In this document: positions 47,240 to 58,810 of the stretch, piece after piece | How positions within the stretch are numbered: the first letter of the stretch is position 1 | How the letters are laid out: each line of letters begins with the position of its first letter | Assembly: GCF_947179165.1 (NCBI RefSeq) | Contig: NC_077238.1 | Coordinates: 44,529,793-44,593,792 of the forward strand | Direction: 5' to 3' | DNA from: Solanum dulcamara | Lineage: Eukaryota > Streptophyta > Magnoliopsida > Solanales > Solanaceae | Length of the DNA: 64,000 nt | The notes under the pieces: model-generated | What the model was told of the DNA's origin: nothing | Database searches by the model: none | The model's input: only the letters and a program-made list of their open reading frames with translations | Program-made: the position numbers and the translations under genes

Positions 47240-48340
47240 ATGCCTCCACAAGGGAACCTCATCTGATGGAATGTTGACGAGGAGAAACAAGCTTCAAATG
47301 ACCTATGAATGAGCAAGTCTCTCATGTGTAGCTTCAAGATGTATTTCAAGTTCTTTCCCAAGGCGTAGCCACCCAAGCTAATAGGAAAATGATAGATCCT
47401 ATGAAGCCAAATGTGGGTATGGTGGCTAGCCAAGTTTGTGACTTTACTAGGATAAACCCTTCCAAATTCCATGTCTTTAAGGTGGATGAGGATCCACAAA
47501 AATTCATTGAGGTCATTGCTAAGAATGTAGAGATCATGGGTGTTAGTTCGGTGGAGAAGGCGTTCTTAGCAATTTATCCAACTTAAAGGAATTGCACAAG
47601 TTTGGTATGACCAATAAAAGGATAAAAGAGGTAGAGATGATGGTCCCATTGATTGGTAGGAATTTAAGGGTGCTTTTCTTGACAGGTTCTTTTCTCTAGA
47701 GTTATGAGAAGCTATAGTGCAAGAGTTCATCAATTAGTGCCAAGGTATTATGAATGTAAGCGAGTATTCCCTCAAATTTACTAAGTTTTCAAAGTATTCT
47801 ACTTTCATGGTTGCATATCCAAGGGTTCAAATGAGTGAGCTCATTTCAGTTGTGTCCAATTTGGAAGTCAAGAAGTATAGGACCGCTATGCTCATCAAGA
47901 AGATGGATATTTCGAGGCTTATGACACATTCTAAACTAATAGAGGAGGAAAATCTAAAGGAGAGGTATAGAAGGGAGTCCAAGAGGGCTCGAACTGATGG
48001 TGAAAATTTCTATTATGATAAGTCCAAAAATAGAGGCCTTCCTCAGTTTTACCAAAAGTTTTCAGGATAAAAATCTACAAATGCTTAAACTCCTATGTTC
48101 AATAAAGATAGGTTGACTAACCCTAAGCCTCAAGTAGGAGGTTTGAGTGGTCGGCCTATTCCCCCATGCAAGAAGTATGGGAAAAAGTATCTTAGAAAAT
48201 GTCTAGCGTGTTCGGGTGCTTGTTTTGGTTGTGGTTAGATGAGTCATTAACTAAATGATTGTTCTTAAATTGCTACTAGAGGTGGAGATAGTCGACCCAA
48301 TAATCATACTACTACTGGTCGACCGGCTTAGCATGGTACT
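47240..48340 (+). pseudogene. E gag (capsid, nucleocapsid), broken
   Basis: The ATG at 47240 starts MPPQGN, soon followed by a stop. The capsid region shows NPSKFHVFKVDEDPQKFIE (47458-47514) and later SLKFTKFSKYSTFM, DISRLMTHSKLIEEE and ERYRRESKRAR (47750-48069), as in plant gypsy gag. The nucleocapsid knuckle is at 48221-48262 (C-x2-C-x4-H-x4-C) but holds two stop codons. Several frameshifts. It would have formed the cytoplasmic virus-like particle. Confidence 0.88.
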
Positions 48341-51300
48341 ACTATGGGTGTCAGACAATGCATAAACATGTTTTATGCCCTTTAGACTCGTCAGGAGTTA
48401 GAGAATTCATCCAACGTGGTGACTAGTATGTTGAAAGTTTTTGACTATGGTGTTTATGTATTGTTAAATCAAGGTTATATTATTTTACTCCTTATCTTAT
48501 TATGAAAATCACTATTAGTCCCGAGATCTGGTTATAGCCTTTCTACTTCTATACCATTATTGGTGATTCAATTGTGGCTAAGAGAGTCTATTGAAATTGC
48601 TCAGTTTTAGATTTCCATAAAATTACCTCAGTTGATCTTGTAGATCTTGATATGTCCGAGTTTAATTTTATTCTTGGTATGGATTGGCTTTATCCATATT
48701 CTGCTTCTATATGTTGTAGAACCTGTGTGGTCAAGTTTAAGTTTCCTAATGACTCAGTCCTAGAATGGAAAGGTATTAATTATTTGTTTAGAGGTCAATT
48801 TATCCCATGCCTTGAAGCTCGAAAAATGATTTCCAAGGTTTGCATCTATCATCTAGTCTGGGTTAGAGATACAAATTTCAAAGCTCCTACTTTTGAATCA
48901 GTTTTAATTGTTAATGAATTTCTAGAAGTCTACCCTGATGATCTCCCTAGTGTCCCTCCTGAGAGAAAAATAGACTTTAGTATTGATCTTCTTCCCGATA
49001 TGCAACCTATTTTTATTTCTCCTTACCAAATGGCCATGAAAAAACTTAAGGAGTGAAAGGATTTGTTGAAAGATTTGTTGGATAAGGGTTTTATTAGAAC
49101 AAATATCTCTCCATGGGGTACTCCAATTTTCTTCCTAAAAAAGGATGTTTCTCTCCATATGTGTACTATCGGCAATTGAAGAAGGTCATAATTAAGAATA
49201 AGTATCCCATTCCAAGAATTGATAACTTGTTCAATCAACTTCAAGAAGTAAGCTACTTTTCAAATATTGATTGTCGATCTGGTTATCATCAACTCTAAGT
49301 AAAGCAATGCGACATTTTGAAGTTTACTTTTAGAACTCGTTATGGCACTTTGAATTCTTGGTTATGTCTTTTGGATTAACGAATGCTCCTATAGCTTTTA
49401 TGAATTTTATGAATAGGGTGTTCAAGTAATATTTAGATATGTTCATAATTTTGTTCACTAATAATATTTGATCTATTCTTAGAGAGAGGAGGAGCATGCA
49501 AATATTTTGAGGATTATTTTGAAAATCCTCAAGGACCGCCATTTATTTCCTAGGTTTAGTAAGTGTGAGTTTTGGTTGAGGTATGTTTGTTTCCTTGGCC
49601 AGGGTTGATCTTAAGAAGACCAAAGTGGTTAATAATTGGCCTAGATCTTTTTGTCCTTCAAATATTTGGAGTTTCTTGGGCTAGCTAGTTATTATAGAAG
49701 GTTTGTAGAAGATTTCTCTTCCATTGCATCACCTTTGACTCAAAGGAAGGTAACATTCCATTGGTCTGAGGTATGCAAGAAAAGCTTACAAGAATTGAAA
49801 AATAGTCTTACCACTGCTTCAGTGGTTACTTTGCCAAAAACATTTGATGGGTTCATTGTGTATTGTGATACTTAAAGGGTTGGTTTTGGTTGTGCTTTGA
49901 TGAAAAATGGTAAGGTTATAGCCTATGGTTCTAGGTAACTCAAGATACACGAAAAGAACTATCTGACTTATGAACTGGAGTTAGCAGTAGTGGTTTTTTC
50001 TTTGAAGCTTTGGAGACACTATCTTTGTAGTGTGCATGTTGATGTGTTCACCAGTCATAAGAGTTTGCAATAGGTGTTCAGTCAAAAGAATTTAGTTCTT
50101 CGACAAAGGAGATGACTTGAGTTGTTGAAGCACTATGACATAAGTGTATTATACCTTTCAGGAAAAGTTAATATGGTTACCGACACTCTTAGTAGATTGT
50201 CCATAAATAGTGTTGCTCAAGTTGAGGATGCAAAGAAAGAGTTAGTTTGTGATTTTCAAATATTAGCCCATTTGGGTGTTCGCTTGGTTGATTCCGAGGA
50301 TGGTGGTGTTATTGTTCAAAATGATTCTAAATAGTCTCTTGTGGTGGATGTTAAAGCCAAGAAAGATAATGATCCTACCTTGGTTGAATTGAATAAAGTA
50401 GTTTCCAAAAAGGCCATTGAGACTTTCTCCCAAGGGGGAGATGGTATATTGAGGTACCAAGGTTGATTGTATGTTCTCGATGTTGATGGCTTAAGAGAAA
50501 TGATATTCATCGCAACTCATGGTTTGCTGTAATCTATTCATCCTAGTTCCACAAAAATATATCATGATTTGAGGGAAATGTATTGGTGGAATGCCATGAA
50601 GAGGGATATCGCAAAGTTTATGGAAAAATATCCTAATTATCAACAAGTGAATGTTTAGCATCAAAAATCTAGAGGTTTAACTTAAGATATTGAGATTCCT
50701 ACTTGGAAGTGGGAAGCCTTGAATACAGACTTCATTATAGGTTTACGTCATACTCCTAGGCAACATGAATCTATTTGGGTGGCTGTTGACTGAATGACTA
50801 AGGCGACTCATTTTCTTCCTATTAAGACTTCCTATTTGGCGGAGGACTCTGCTAGATTTCATACCGAGGTACTCAGTTCATATCTTAGTTTTTGAGATCT
50901 TTCCGAAAGGGTTTTAGTACTTAAGTTAAGATTAGTACACCTTTTCACCCTAACATAGATGGTCAAGCCGAGTGTACCATTAAAAACATAGAGGATATGT
51001 TTAGATCTTGTGTCATCGAGTTTAAAGGTAACTAGGATGATCATTTTTCATTTAAAGAGTTCACCTATAATAACATTTTTTACTCTAGCATTCAAATCGT
51101 CTATTTGAGTCCTTATATGGTAGGAGGTGTAGATCTCCTTTTGGTTGGTTTGAAATTGGTGAAGTAGCCTTGATTGGGCCTGAATTGGGGCATAAATCTA
51201 TGGGAAAGTTAATATTGATTAGAGAAAGATTGAACACTGCCCAAAGGCAACAAAATTCATATTTTGATGTAAGAAGAGGGAACTCAAATTTGAGGTAAAT

Positions 51301-51759
51301 GATTGGGTTTGCTTGAAAATCTCCCCTATTAACGGTGTGATAAATTTTAGAAAGAAAGAGAAGTTAAGTCCCAGCTATATATGCCCATATCATATTTTGA
51401 TATGGATTGGCAAGGTAGCAAATGAGTTGAATTTTCCTTCTTAGTTGGCATCAGTGTATTCAGTGTTCCATGTGTGCTTATTAAGGAAGTTTGTTGGTGA
51501 TCCTAGATCTATTGTGCCTCTGGACAACATTGGCATGAAAGAGAGTCTGTCATATGAGAATTTTTTGGTTGATATCCTAGACCGGCAAGTTAGAAGGTTG
51601 AGGAACAAGGAAATAGCTTCTGTTAAGGTATTATGGAAGAAACAAGAGGTTAAAAGTTCTACATGGGAAGCCAAAGCTGAGATAATGTCACAATATCCTC
51701 GTAACTTTTTTCCATTCTTAGTTGAGATAATGAGTTCCTTCATGATCCAATTCATCTAA
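48341..51759 (+). pseudogene. E pol: protease, RT, RNase H, integrase, chromodomain-like end
   Basis: Protease/RT junction: [14 protein letters not shown] (near 48660). [34 protein letters not shown]; the FIDD active site has become FTNN (49454-49465). RNase H: FLGLASYYRRFVEDFSSIA, IVYCDT, ALMKNGKVIAYGSR, YELELAVVVFSLK and LSGKVNMVTDTLSR. Integrase: GDGILRYQG, WWNAMKRDIAKF, WVAVD-stop-MTKATHFLP and a decayed zinc-binding CxxC (YPNYQQV). C-terminus 51445-51759: VFHVCLLRKFVGDP, ILDRQVRRLRNKEIASVKVL, SSTWEAKAEIMSQYP, the chromodomain-like tail. Many stops; dead. Confidence 0.92.
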
Positions 51760-51940
51760 TTCCATGTATTTGAAAGGCTTTCATGTCCATGAAATAAGTT
51801 TTAAAGTTATGTTTCAGCTTGGAATTTAACATTCCATGTTTTCATGCATTTTAGATATGATTTGTCGTTGATGTTGGCCTTCTATGTCCCTTTTCTATTA
51901 CATTCATTTTAGATTGATTTCTATTCAAGGACAATTTTTC

Positions 51941-51953
51941 CAAGAAGAGATAT
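51941..51953 (+). other. Polypurine tract of E
   Basis: CAAGAAGAGATAT lies directly before the 3' LTR start TGTAAGACCCC. Confidence 0.75.
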
Positions 51954-54008
51954 TGTAAGACCCCTGAAATTGGAATATCGAAAAATGGAGCTTAAAATAA
52001 AAATCTCAGAAAAGGGTACACCAAATTCCCTTTATAGGCCAAGTTCACGAGACATGAACCTGACCATGAGCCCTAATGTGATTTGTGGTGGAACTTTGTA
52101 ACTTGAGAAAATAGGGGAGAGGTCTACCAGAGGGATTGCGGCTCATGGTCCCGACCAATGATTGTAGACCCTTCTGTGGAGTCGACCCCCTACGACCCTT
52201 GAACAAAGGTGAGGACCACAATAGGATCCACGACCCGTGGAGTCCAATAAGGATCATGTAAATGCCTTCCGTGATGGCAACCTCCCCCAAATTAGCTAAC
52301 CTTTATTACCACGACCATTACCACAACCCATGGTGAGCTTCACGGGCCGTGGTGGCCCTCCGTCTAGGCTACCTCGTGCAGTTGAGTTAAAGGGTGATTT
52401 GGTCTTTTCTTATTATTGTTATAATGTATTTAGACGCATTTGGGGATAAATTCCTAGCCTATAACTAATTTCTAACTCTCCTAAACCATCATTCTTTAAA
52501 ATCACAAGATCAAACCTCTCAATTCTCTTTAATTTCACTCCAAGGCAAGAACAAGGGCAAAATCATCAAGTTTCCATTAGAGAGACTTTATTCAAGCTTT
52601 CTATGTTCGAAAATATTTGGGAATTTATCCACGGATACTTTCTATCCATGGAGTCCTAAGAATTTCTCTATTATTTTATCAAATTCAATTCTCTAAATTC
52701 TTGGGTTTTGATCAATTGCATATGGGTCAATTCACTTGTTCTATTATTCATTGATAATAGTATATTCATGTATGATTTTAATTGGATTACATGTTTTCAA
52801 TGTATCTTTGAATGACCCATGCATTAGGCTATAAATTCCAAGGATGAATTATGGATTTATGATCATGAAGTTTATGATTTCTCATGTATGATTTGTAAAA
52901 GTTATGTTCTATGATTCAATTGGGATTTCAAGTATAAAACCATGAATTGTGAAAGGTTTTATCACACTATTCAAGTTATGATGATTTGGATGCTTAGAAT
53001 GGCAAGTATCCCCAAGTTCAAGTTATGATCATGATTTTCAAAGAGCTATTCTTATGTTATATTCTTCATGATATTGGATTGGTTGATTATCTTTCCTATT
53101 GATTATGTTTTATGTATTCTGTTGTAATTAAATTTGCACCAAGCTAACTTAATGGTGGGGATCCATGAAGGAAACTTAGTAGCAACTATTTGTTCCTAAA
53201 CTACGTGCCACCATAGGTTTTTCCTTTATGGCTTGGCTAGTGGATCCACATATAGCTCATGATTATGCTATGCTTATGATACGGAGGCTACATTCGAAAG
53301 TAGGCTCTGTCTTCTCAATGTGGGAGTTATATAGAATTTCATATTATAGTTCACATGATCTTACATATCGGTTAAGCTTAATATCCAACATATATATATG
53401 TTATGTCCTACAAACTTTATGATAATGTTTTATGCTGCATTGACCACATGTTTATGATCATTTAATGTTTCCGAGCTTTTACTCATGTTTTAAGATATTG
53501 GACATGAATCTTATGTTCATATTGATTATCTCCTATTTTCATTTTTGATGCATACTTCTCACATAGTGCATTCCATGTAGTAACACATACTTTTTACCTA
53601 TATTGGGTCATAATGTAGGGTCGGACGATCATCGTGCACCTCCCACTCATGGCTAGAGTTGAGCTTTATTTTCTTATAGTTGGTTAGTCTCATGTTTTGA
53701 GGAAAATACTTTTACCTTTTCATCATTCTTATGACTTCTATATGTTGTCGTGGGTGAGCTAGGAGCCTGTCTTGTGCCCCTATCTAGTTTAGTAGAGGCA
53801 TGTTTGATGTCATGGACTCTATGCTGTCTCTTCTTTTGAGTTGAGACTTAATTTATTTTATTGAGACTTTTTTTCTTCTTCAATGCTTAAGTCATATTAA
53901 TTTAATTACCTCATGTATGATCATGATTGATATGCTAAGACGCTTGGTTGAAGATTTTTGGGGTTATAATCATCGTGTCATGGCTAGGGCCTAGCGTGGG
54001 TTGTGATA
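51954..54008 (+). repeat. 3' LTR of E
   Basis: 2055 bp, from TGTAAGACCCC to GGGTTGTGATA. It contains GC-rich blocks of the type CACGACCCATGG near 52310-52370, counterparts of 46310-46370. The ORFs inside (e.g. 53228-53422) are not gene-like. Confidence 0.9.
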
Positions 54009-54013
54009 GAATG

Positions 54014-54973
54014 CAAGCATTTATCCATAATTTCAACAGCTAACTTATCAAAGTATAAAACCAATATGTAATAGAACTCAATAAGAAATCATATAATTGA
54101 CTCCAGAATTCTCTTTAACAAAATTGAAACTCAATTCAAAAAATAACTTGACTATAGAAACATGTAGGGCATGAAAACAAACTTAGTCCAATGTTCTGAT
54201 AGCCTTACATACTTGAAATGAGGATTATTTCAGTAAAAGTCAAAGACTTATCTTGAAACCGTTGAACCCTAGCTCCTCTCCTTCTCCCCAATTCTTACTA
54301 TCCAAAGTTTCTAAATGTTAATGAGAGAAAAACCCTGTTGGGTACTAATAAGGAACTAGATTAAGTCTCAGAATTATTTGGGTTAAGTTTGGGAAAGGTT
54401 GGGAAAAGACCAAAATTTCCTTCGTTAAAATGGGCTAGTCCATCTATGGGCCCTTCTTTCTGTGGACTATAGGAACTCCTATGGACCATAGGGTCTCTCT
54501 CACTGGAACTAGGGTTTAATTTTATACCCTACTAGATTTGGACAATGGGGTCTACGACCAACTCCTACAGGTTAGATAATTGTATGGGTCATCCTGCTAA
54601 CTCGTAAGTGGAATACTGGGAGGTTCTATGAAACAAGGGTCTACTGACCATTTCCTATAGCTCATACAAAGTCTTACGGGTCATAGAACCCATTCATAGA
54701 ACTCAGTACAATTTCCTGAGGTACTGGAATTGTGTCACTGGGTCTGCGAGTCCCTTCTACAGGTTGTAGTCCCCTTGAAGGGTCGTCATCCTAGGATCGT
54801 AGTGACCGACTTCCCTTTAGGAATTTGGCTAAGTCTAGGGTGACGTATGAATGGACACCTATGACTCATAGGTACCCCTCGTAGACATTGGTTAGTCTAC
54901 TTTTTTTACCTTTTCTCATATTTTCTCTTGGTTCTTGAACTTTATCTAGGATAGAATGGTACAAGGTGTTAAA
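54014..54973 (-). repeat. 3' LTR of gypsy F (main part)
   Basis: On the minus strand the LTR begins near 54973, next to a polypurine-like tract and the GAGGATGAATATTCCC block that precedes gypsy 3' LTRs (compare G at 63381-63410). It contains repeated blocks such as CCTATGGACCATAGG and CTACGACCAACTCCTACAGG. It is interrupted at its far end by element E and probably continues at 45813-45965. The start is decayed (TTTAACA where TGTAACA is expected). Confidence 0.6.
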
Positions 54974-56579
54974 ATATCTCCACGTAGGGAATATTCATCC
55001 TCAAATGATGACCAAGATAAGAATTTAATCAAGGAGCGAACGCAATGCAAAACTTAAACTCATCGAAAACATTGCCAACTCTCTTTATAGTCTAGTAAGG
55101 AACAATGTAATAGGAACTCAACTTCCCCTTCTTCTCAAATATCATAACATCCTTCATGTGGAAAACTATGGAAATACACCCAATCATTTACTTCAAAATC
55201 CAAGTCTCTTCTCCTTACATCACTATAAGATTTTTGATGGCTTTGCACATTGTTTAACCTCTCTTGAATATATCCTTACTTTCTCCATAGATTGGTGAAC
55301 CAAATCTAGACCTAATGATCAATGTCACCAACTTCAAATCAATTGGCAATCTACATCTTCTCCCATAAAGAGCATAATATGGACACACTTGAATACTTGA
55401 ATGAAAACTGTTATTTTAAGCAAACTCAATATGAAGAAAGTGGTCATCCTAGTCACATTTGAAGTAAAAAAAATAGGATTTGAATATATCCTCAAGAATT
55501 TGAATAGTGCATTTTGCCTGACCATTTCTCCTAGGATGGAAAGCGGTACTAAGATTCACCTTTAAACCCAAACATTTCTAAAATGAATTGCAAAACTGAG
55601 TAGTGAATTGGGTACCTCTGTCTCATATGATAGACAAGGGAACTCCATCCAATTTAACTATCTCTCTAATGTACAACCTTGCTTAATCCTCAGCCAAATC
55701 TGTCTTCTTGACATGCATGAAATGGGTTGATTTGCTCATTCTATCCACAATAACCCAAATTAAATTATGTTAAATGTAGGACTATGGTAAACCTATAACA
55801 AAATCCATGTTAATCATCTCCTACGTCCATTCTAGCAACTCTATATTCAGAGCTACGCCATAAGGCCTTTGATATTCAACTTTGACTTATTGACAATTTA
55901 GGGACCTAAATACAAACTCTACTATATCTATCTTCATTCCATTCCATCAATAGACTTCTTTCAAGTCATGGAACATATTTGTAGAACTTGAATAAATTGA
56001 ATATATGTAGCAATGGGCATCTGGCATTATTTTGTCTTGGAGACCATCAATACTTTGGAAAGCATAATCTCCCTTGATACCTCAATACTCTATCTCCCCC
56101 TTTGGAAAAACCCATCACTTTTTGATTAAGGACATATTCTTTCAATTGAGTGAGAATAGGGTCTTGGTATTGCTTTTAGTTTACTCAACAACAAATGAGT
56201 ACTCAGCCCCATTCTAATCAATAACACCTACATCACTAGACTACAAAAGAAGATCTCCCAAACATGCAAGTCTATGCACCTCCTTTGCCAATTATTTATT
56301 CTCTTATTCAAAATGAGGGGCACTCTCCATGGATAACTTTCTAAGAGTATCAACAACAACATTAGCTTTACCTAGATGGTAGAGAATACTCATTTCATAA
56401 TTCGTAAGAAACTCAAGCCATCTCCTCAGCCTTAGGTTTAGCTCTTTCTAACTAAATATATATTACAAGCGCTTGTGATTAGTGAACACAACGACTTGTA
56501 TAAGCTATTATGTTTTCTTTATTCATCAAAGCATAACTCAGTCTAACTCTTGATGCTTTACAGTAGATTATGAAACTAT
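54974..56579 (-). pseudogene. Gypsy F pol: RNase H end, integrase (decayed)
   Basis: Minus-strand frames show an RNase H fragment (FIIYCKASRVRLSYALMNK, near 56580-56520), GDRVLRYQGRLC (near 56080), integrase pieces including NGQAKCTIQILED and YALYGRRCRLPI (about 55560-55360), then KSYSDVRRRDLDFEV (about 55240-55200). The chromodomain-like tail seen in E and G is mostly lost. Many stops. It joins the RT part at 59600 once the solo LTR is removed. Confidence 0.85.
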
Positions 56580-56584
56580 ATGTT

Positions 56585-56960
56585 TGTTATAACCCGTATT
56601 TTGCTCATTAGGGCATTTCGGGATAACGGTAATAAGTCAAGGGCAAGGCTATGGTTGATCTTGTTGGATACAAAATTCTTATGACTAAATTGGAATTTCA
56701 ACTTGAAAATATTAGAAAAAGTAAGGGGCAAAAAAAAATAAAAAAAATTGGAATTTCTCATGGAGGATGTTATATCCCGTATTTTATACGGTTGGATGTT
56801 TTAAGGTAGCCGTGGTAAAGTTAAGGGAATGAACATCTTCAAAAATTTATTTAATATACAAGTTGGATATGAATATTACTTATGATCATTAATAGTGTGG
56901 AAATATTGTAAAAGGCAAAGGGCAAAAAGGAAAATTCGCAAAGTGGCCTATGGTAATATT
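56585..56960 (+). repeat. Tandem duplication of LTR start in B' solo LTR
   Basis: TGTTATAACCCGTATTTT at 56585 and TGTTATATCCCGTATTTT at 56769 are 184 bp apart. Each is followed by a GTAA..GGGCAAA block and GGAATTTC. The LTR-start region is thus duplicated, diverged between units. Confidence 0.65.
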
Positions 56961-57079
56961 GTGGAAGGCTAGGGGTAAAATGGGAATTTCACAAAGTCTT
57001 CAAGAAGACTCATGTGGGTCCCACATGCCACATGGCAGTCCATGATTGGAGAAAAGGGGTGTGTTGGACCAATGAAACC

Positions 57080-57341
57080 TTGACATGTGTCACCACTTAG
57101 ATCTTGACATTTGTCGCCACTTAGGGCTTGACACGTGTCACCACTTAGGGAATGACATGTGTCACCCCTAAAGTTGTATATATATATATATGAGTCTTAT
57201 GACTCATTAATTCCCATACTCATCTAGAGAGTTCAAGAGGGAGGAACCGAAATTACAAGAAAAAAAAAGAAGAGAAGAGAAGAGAAACTTAGGCTAGAAA
57301 CAAGGAAAGAGCTACGATTTTGGGAGGAGAAAAAGGTAAGT
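57080..57341 (+). promoter_or_regulatory. B' LTR promoter: 24-bp CACGTG repeats, TATA box, splice donor
   Basis: Four units start at 57080, 57104, 57128 and 57152, exactly 24 bp apart. Their cores are GACATGTGTC, GACATTTGTC, GACACGTGTC and GACATGTGTC. A TATA-like TA run lies at 57176-57190 and AAG|GTAAGT at 57333-57341. The same arrangement occurs in the minus-strand copy at 1297-1400. Promoter function is inferred. Confidence 0.65.
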
Positions 57342-58750
57342 TCTCCAATTCCGTTCCAAGAATTAATTATATGAGCTATACCATGATGTTATGAAGATGT
57401 TAGTAATGAAATTTTATGGTTTTAGGCAGCCCAAAACGTTACCAAACAGTCCCTAAGTTTCAGCTGCGCTAAAGGAAAATCCGAGGCAAGTTTTGGCGAG
57501 TTTTGGTGAATTTCGGGAAAGGTAAATTTTTCTGTTTTGAACTGGACTTTATGATGATGTTATGAAGTATATTACATGTCTTAAAATATGCTGGAAGTGG
57601 AAAAAAATGTATAAGGATGTTTGACGTTGGAAAAAACTAAATAGAAGTCGTAGTAGTTAAATCGAAGTCGCGTAGTGTGTTGTTGTTGTGGTGCTGCTGT
57701 TTGGTGCAGGTTTAATTGCGTGTTGAAGGGCTGTAAAGTACTCAAAAATGGATGTGGTTGCTGATGGTTGCAGCCACACAACCCTCCATTTGGTATGACT
57801 ACATATTTTACGAAATAAAGGTTAAAATATCTATTTTGGTACCGTAGTTTGGAATGAGTTGTATAGAGCTTGTATTGTGTAAAGTTGAAGTGATTTACTT
57901 GTATACATGCTTCTGGATGTTGTTGTTGGTATGGTTGTTGACATGGTGGCCGAGTTGAAAACTCGGGGATGTTCAAGTTACAGGGGAGATGCTGCCCGAT
58001 TTTCGGTAGATTCGGAGCTAGTAATAAACTAGTCGAGAGACATAGATAAGGGAATGATTCCTATGGTTACTTGGGTGTAGAATTGGAAATTGGAAAGTGA
58101 AAATTTATTAACCTTAGTATTAATTTCATGTTAAATAGGTTCAAGAGACGACGAGGCGAGCATAGTTAAGAGTAATCCGTAAGAGGTATGTAAAGCGAAC
58201 CTTTCTTTCTTTTGGCATGTATTTGTTATAAGTATGTAAAGCATATTCTTTCGATTTTCATGTTTTCACATAAGTATGTAAAGCTAATATTTCTTTTGGT
58301 ATGGTATTTATGAAACAAAAATATGACTTTTATATAATTTCAAAGAGGTTCCTATTCCTAGAGCCATTAGGGTAGCCAATTCCTTGATTTCCAAAAGGTA
58401 TTTTATTATGCTTCGATACGTCTATATGATTCCAGAAGATTTATTTTGATATAATCCGGGGTAACTTTTGAAAGGTACTTGACAGGAGTCTCGTCTTGAT
58501 TTTTAAATGATAGCTCATTCTGATTATTCCATTGAGTCTTAAATTTGATTTAAATTGCATATAGTTTCTCACTACTCCACTCGTGGATGCCTCAATGCTT
58601 CTTTCACTGAGTCTGGGCCAGGATATGTTTTCGTGCGTATTTCTCTGCATTATTCGCCGTGTCCCGACGTGAGGGGGCAGGTATGACATGTACCATGGGG
58701 TGGTAAATATTATGCCACGGAGTTAAGCTGTGCCATGTACATATATGTTT

Positions 58751-58810
58751 GTGATATGATATGATATGATATGATTTGATATGGCCATATGATATGATAT
58801 GATTTGTTAT
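58751..58810. repeat. ATATG pentamer microsatellite in B' LTR
   Basis: GATATGATATGATATGATAT-type run with two interruptions, at the position where B LTRs carry the same repeat. Confidence 0.8.

Larger units (their letters stand above)
45961..54013 (+). mobile_element. Ty3/gypsy element E, complete but dead, TSD GAATG
   Basis: GAATG occurs at 45961-45965 and 54009-54013. The element has a 5' LTR (45966-47021), a degraded PBS, gag, protease, reverse transcriptase, RNase H, integrase with a chromodomain-like C-terminus, a polypurine tract and a 3' LTR (51954-54008). The domain order places it in Ty3/gypsy, probably a chromovirus. The LTRs differ strongly (roughly 70-75% identity in the first 150 bp by eye) and the reading frame has many stops, so it is old. 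Confidence 0.95.

Noticed and set aside
57581..57976. 131-codon minus-strand ORF in the B' LTR
   Set aside because: It lies antisense within the LTR, is rich in Q, H and T codons and is not kept open in the other B or B' LTRs.
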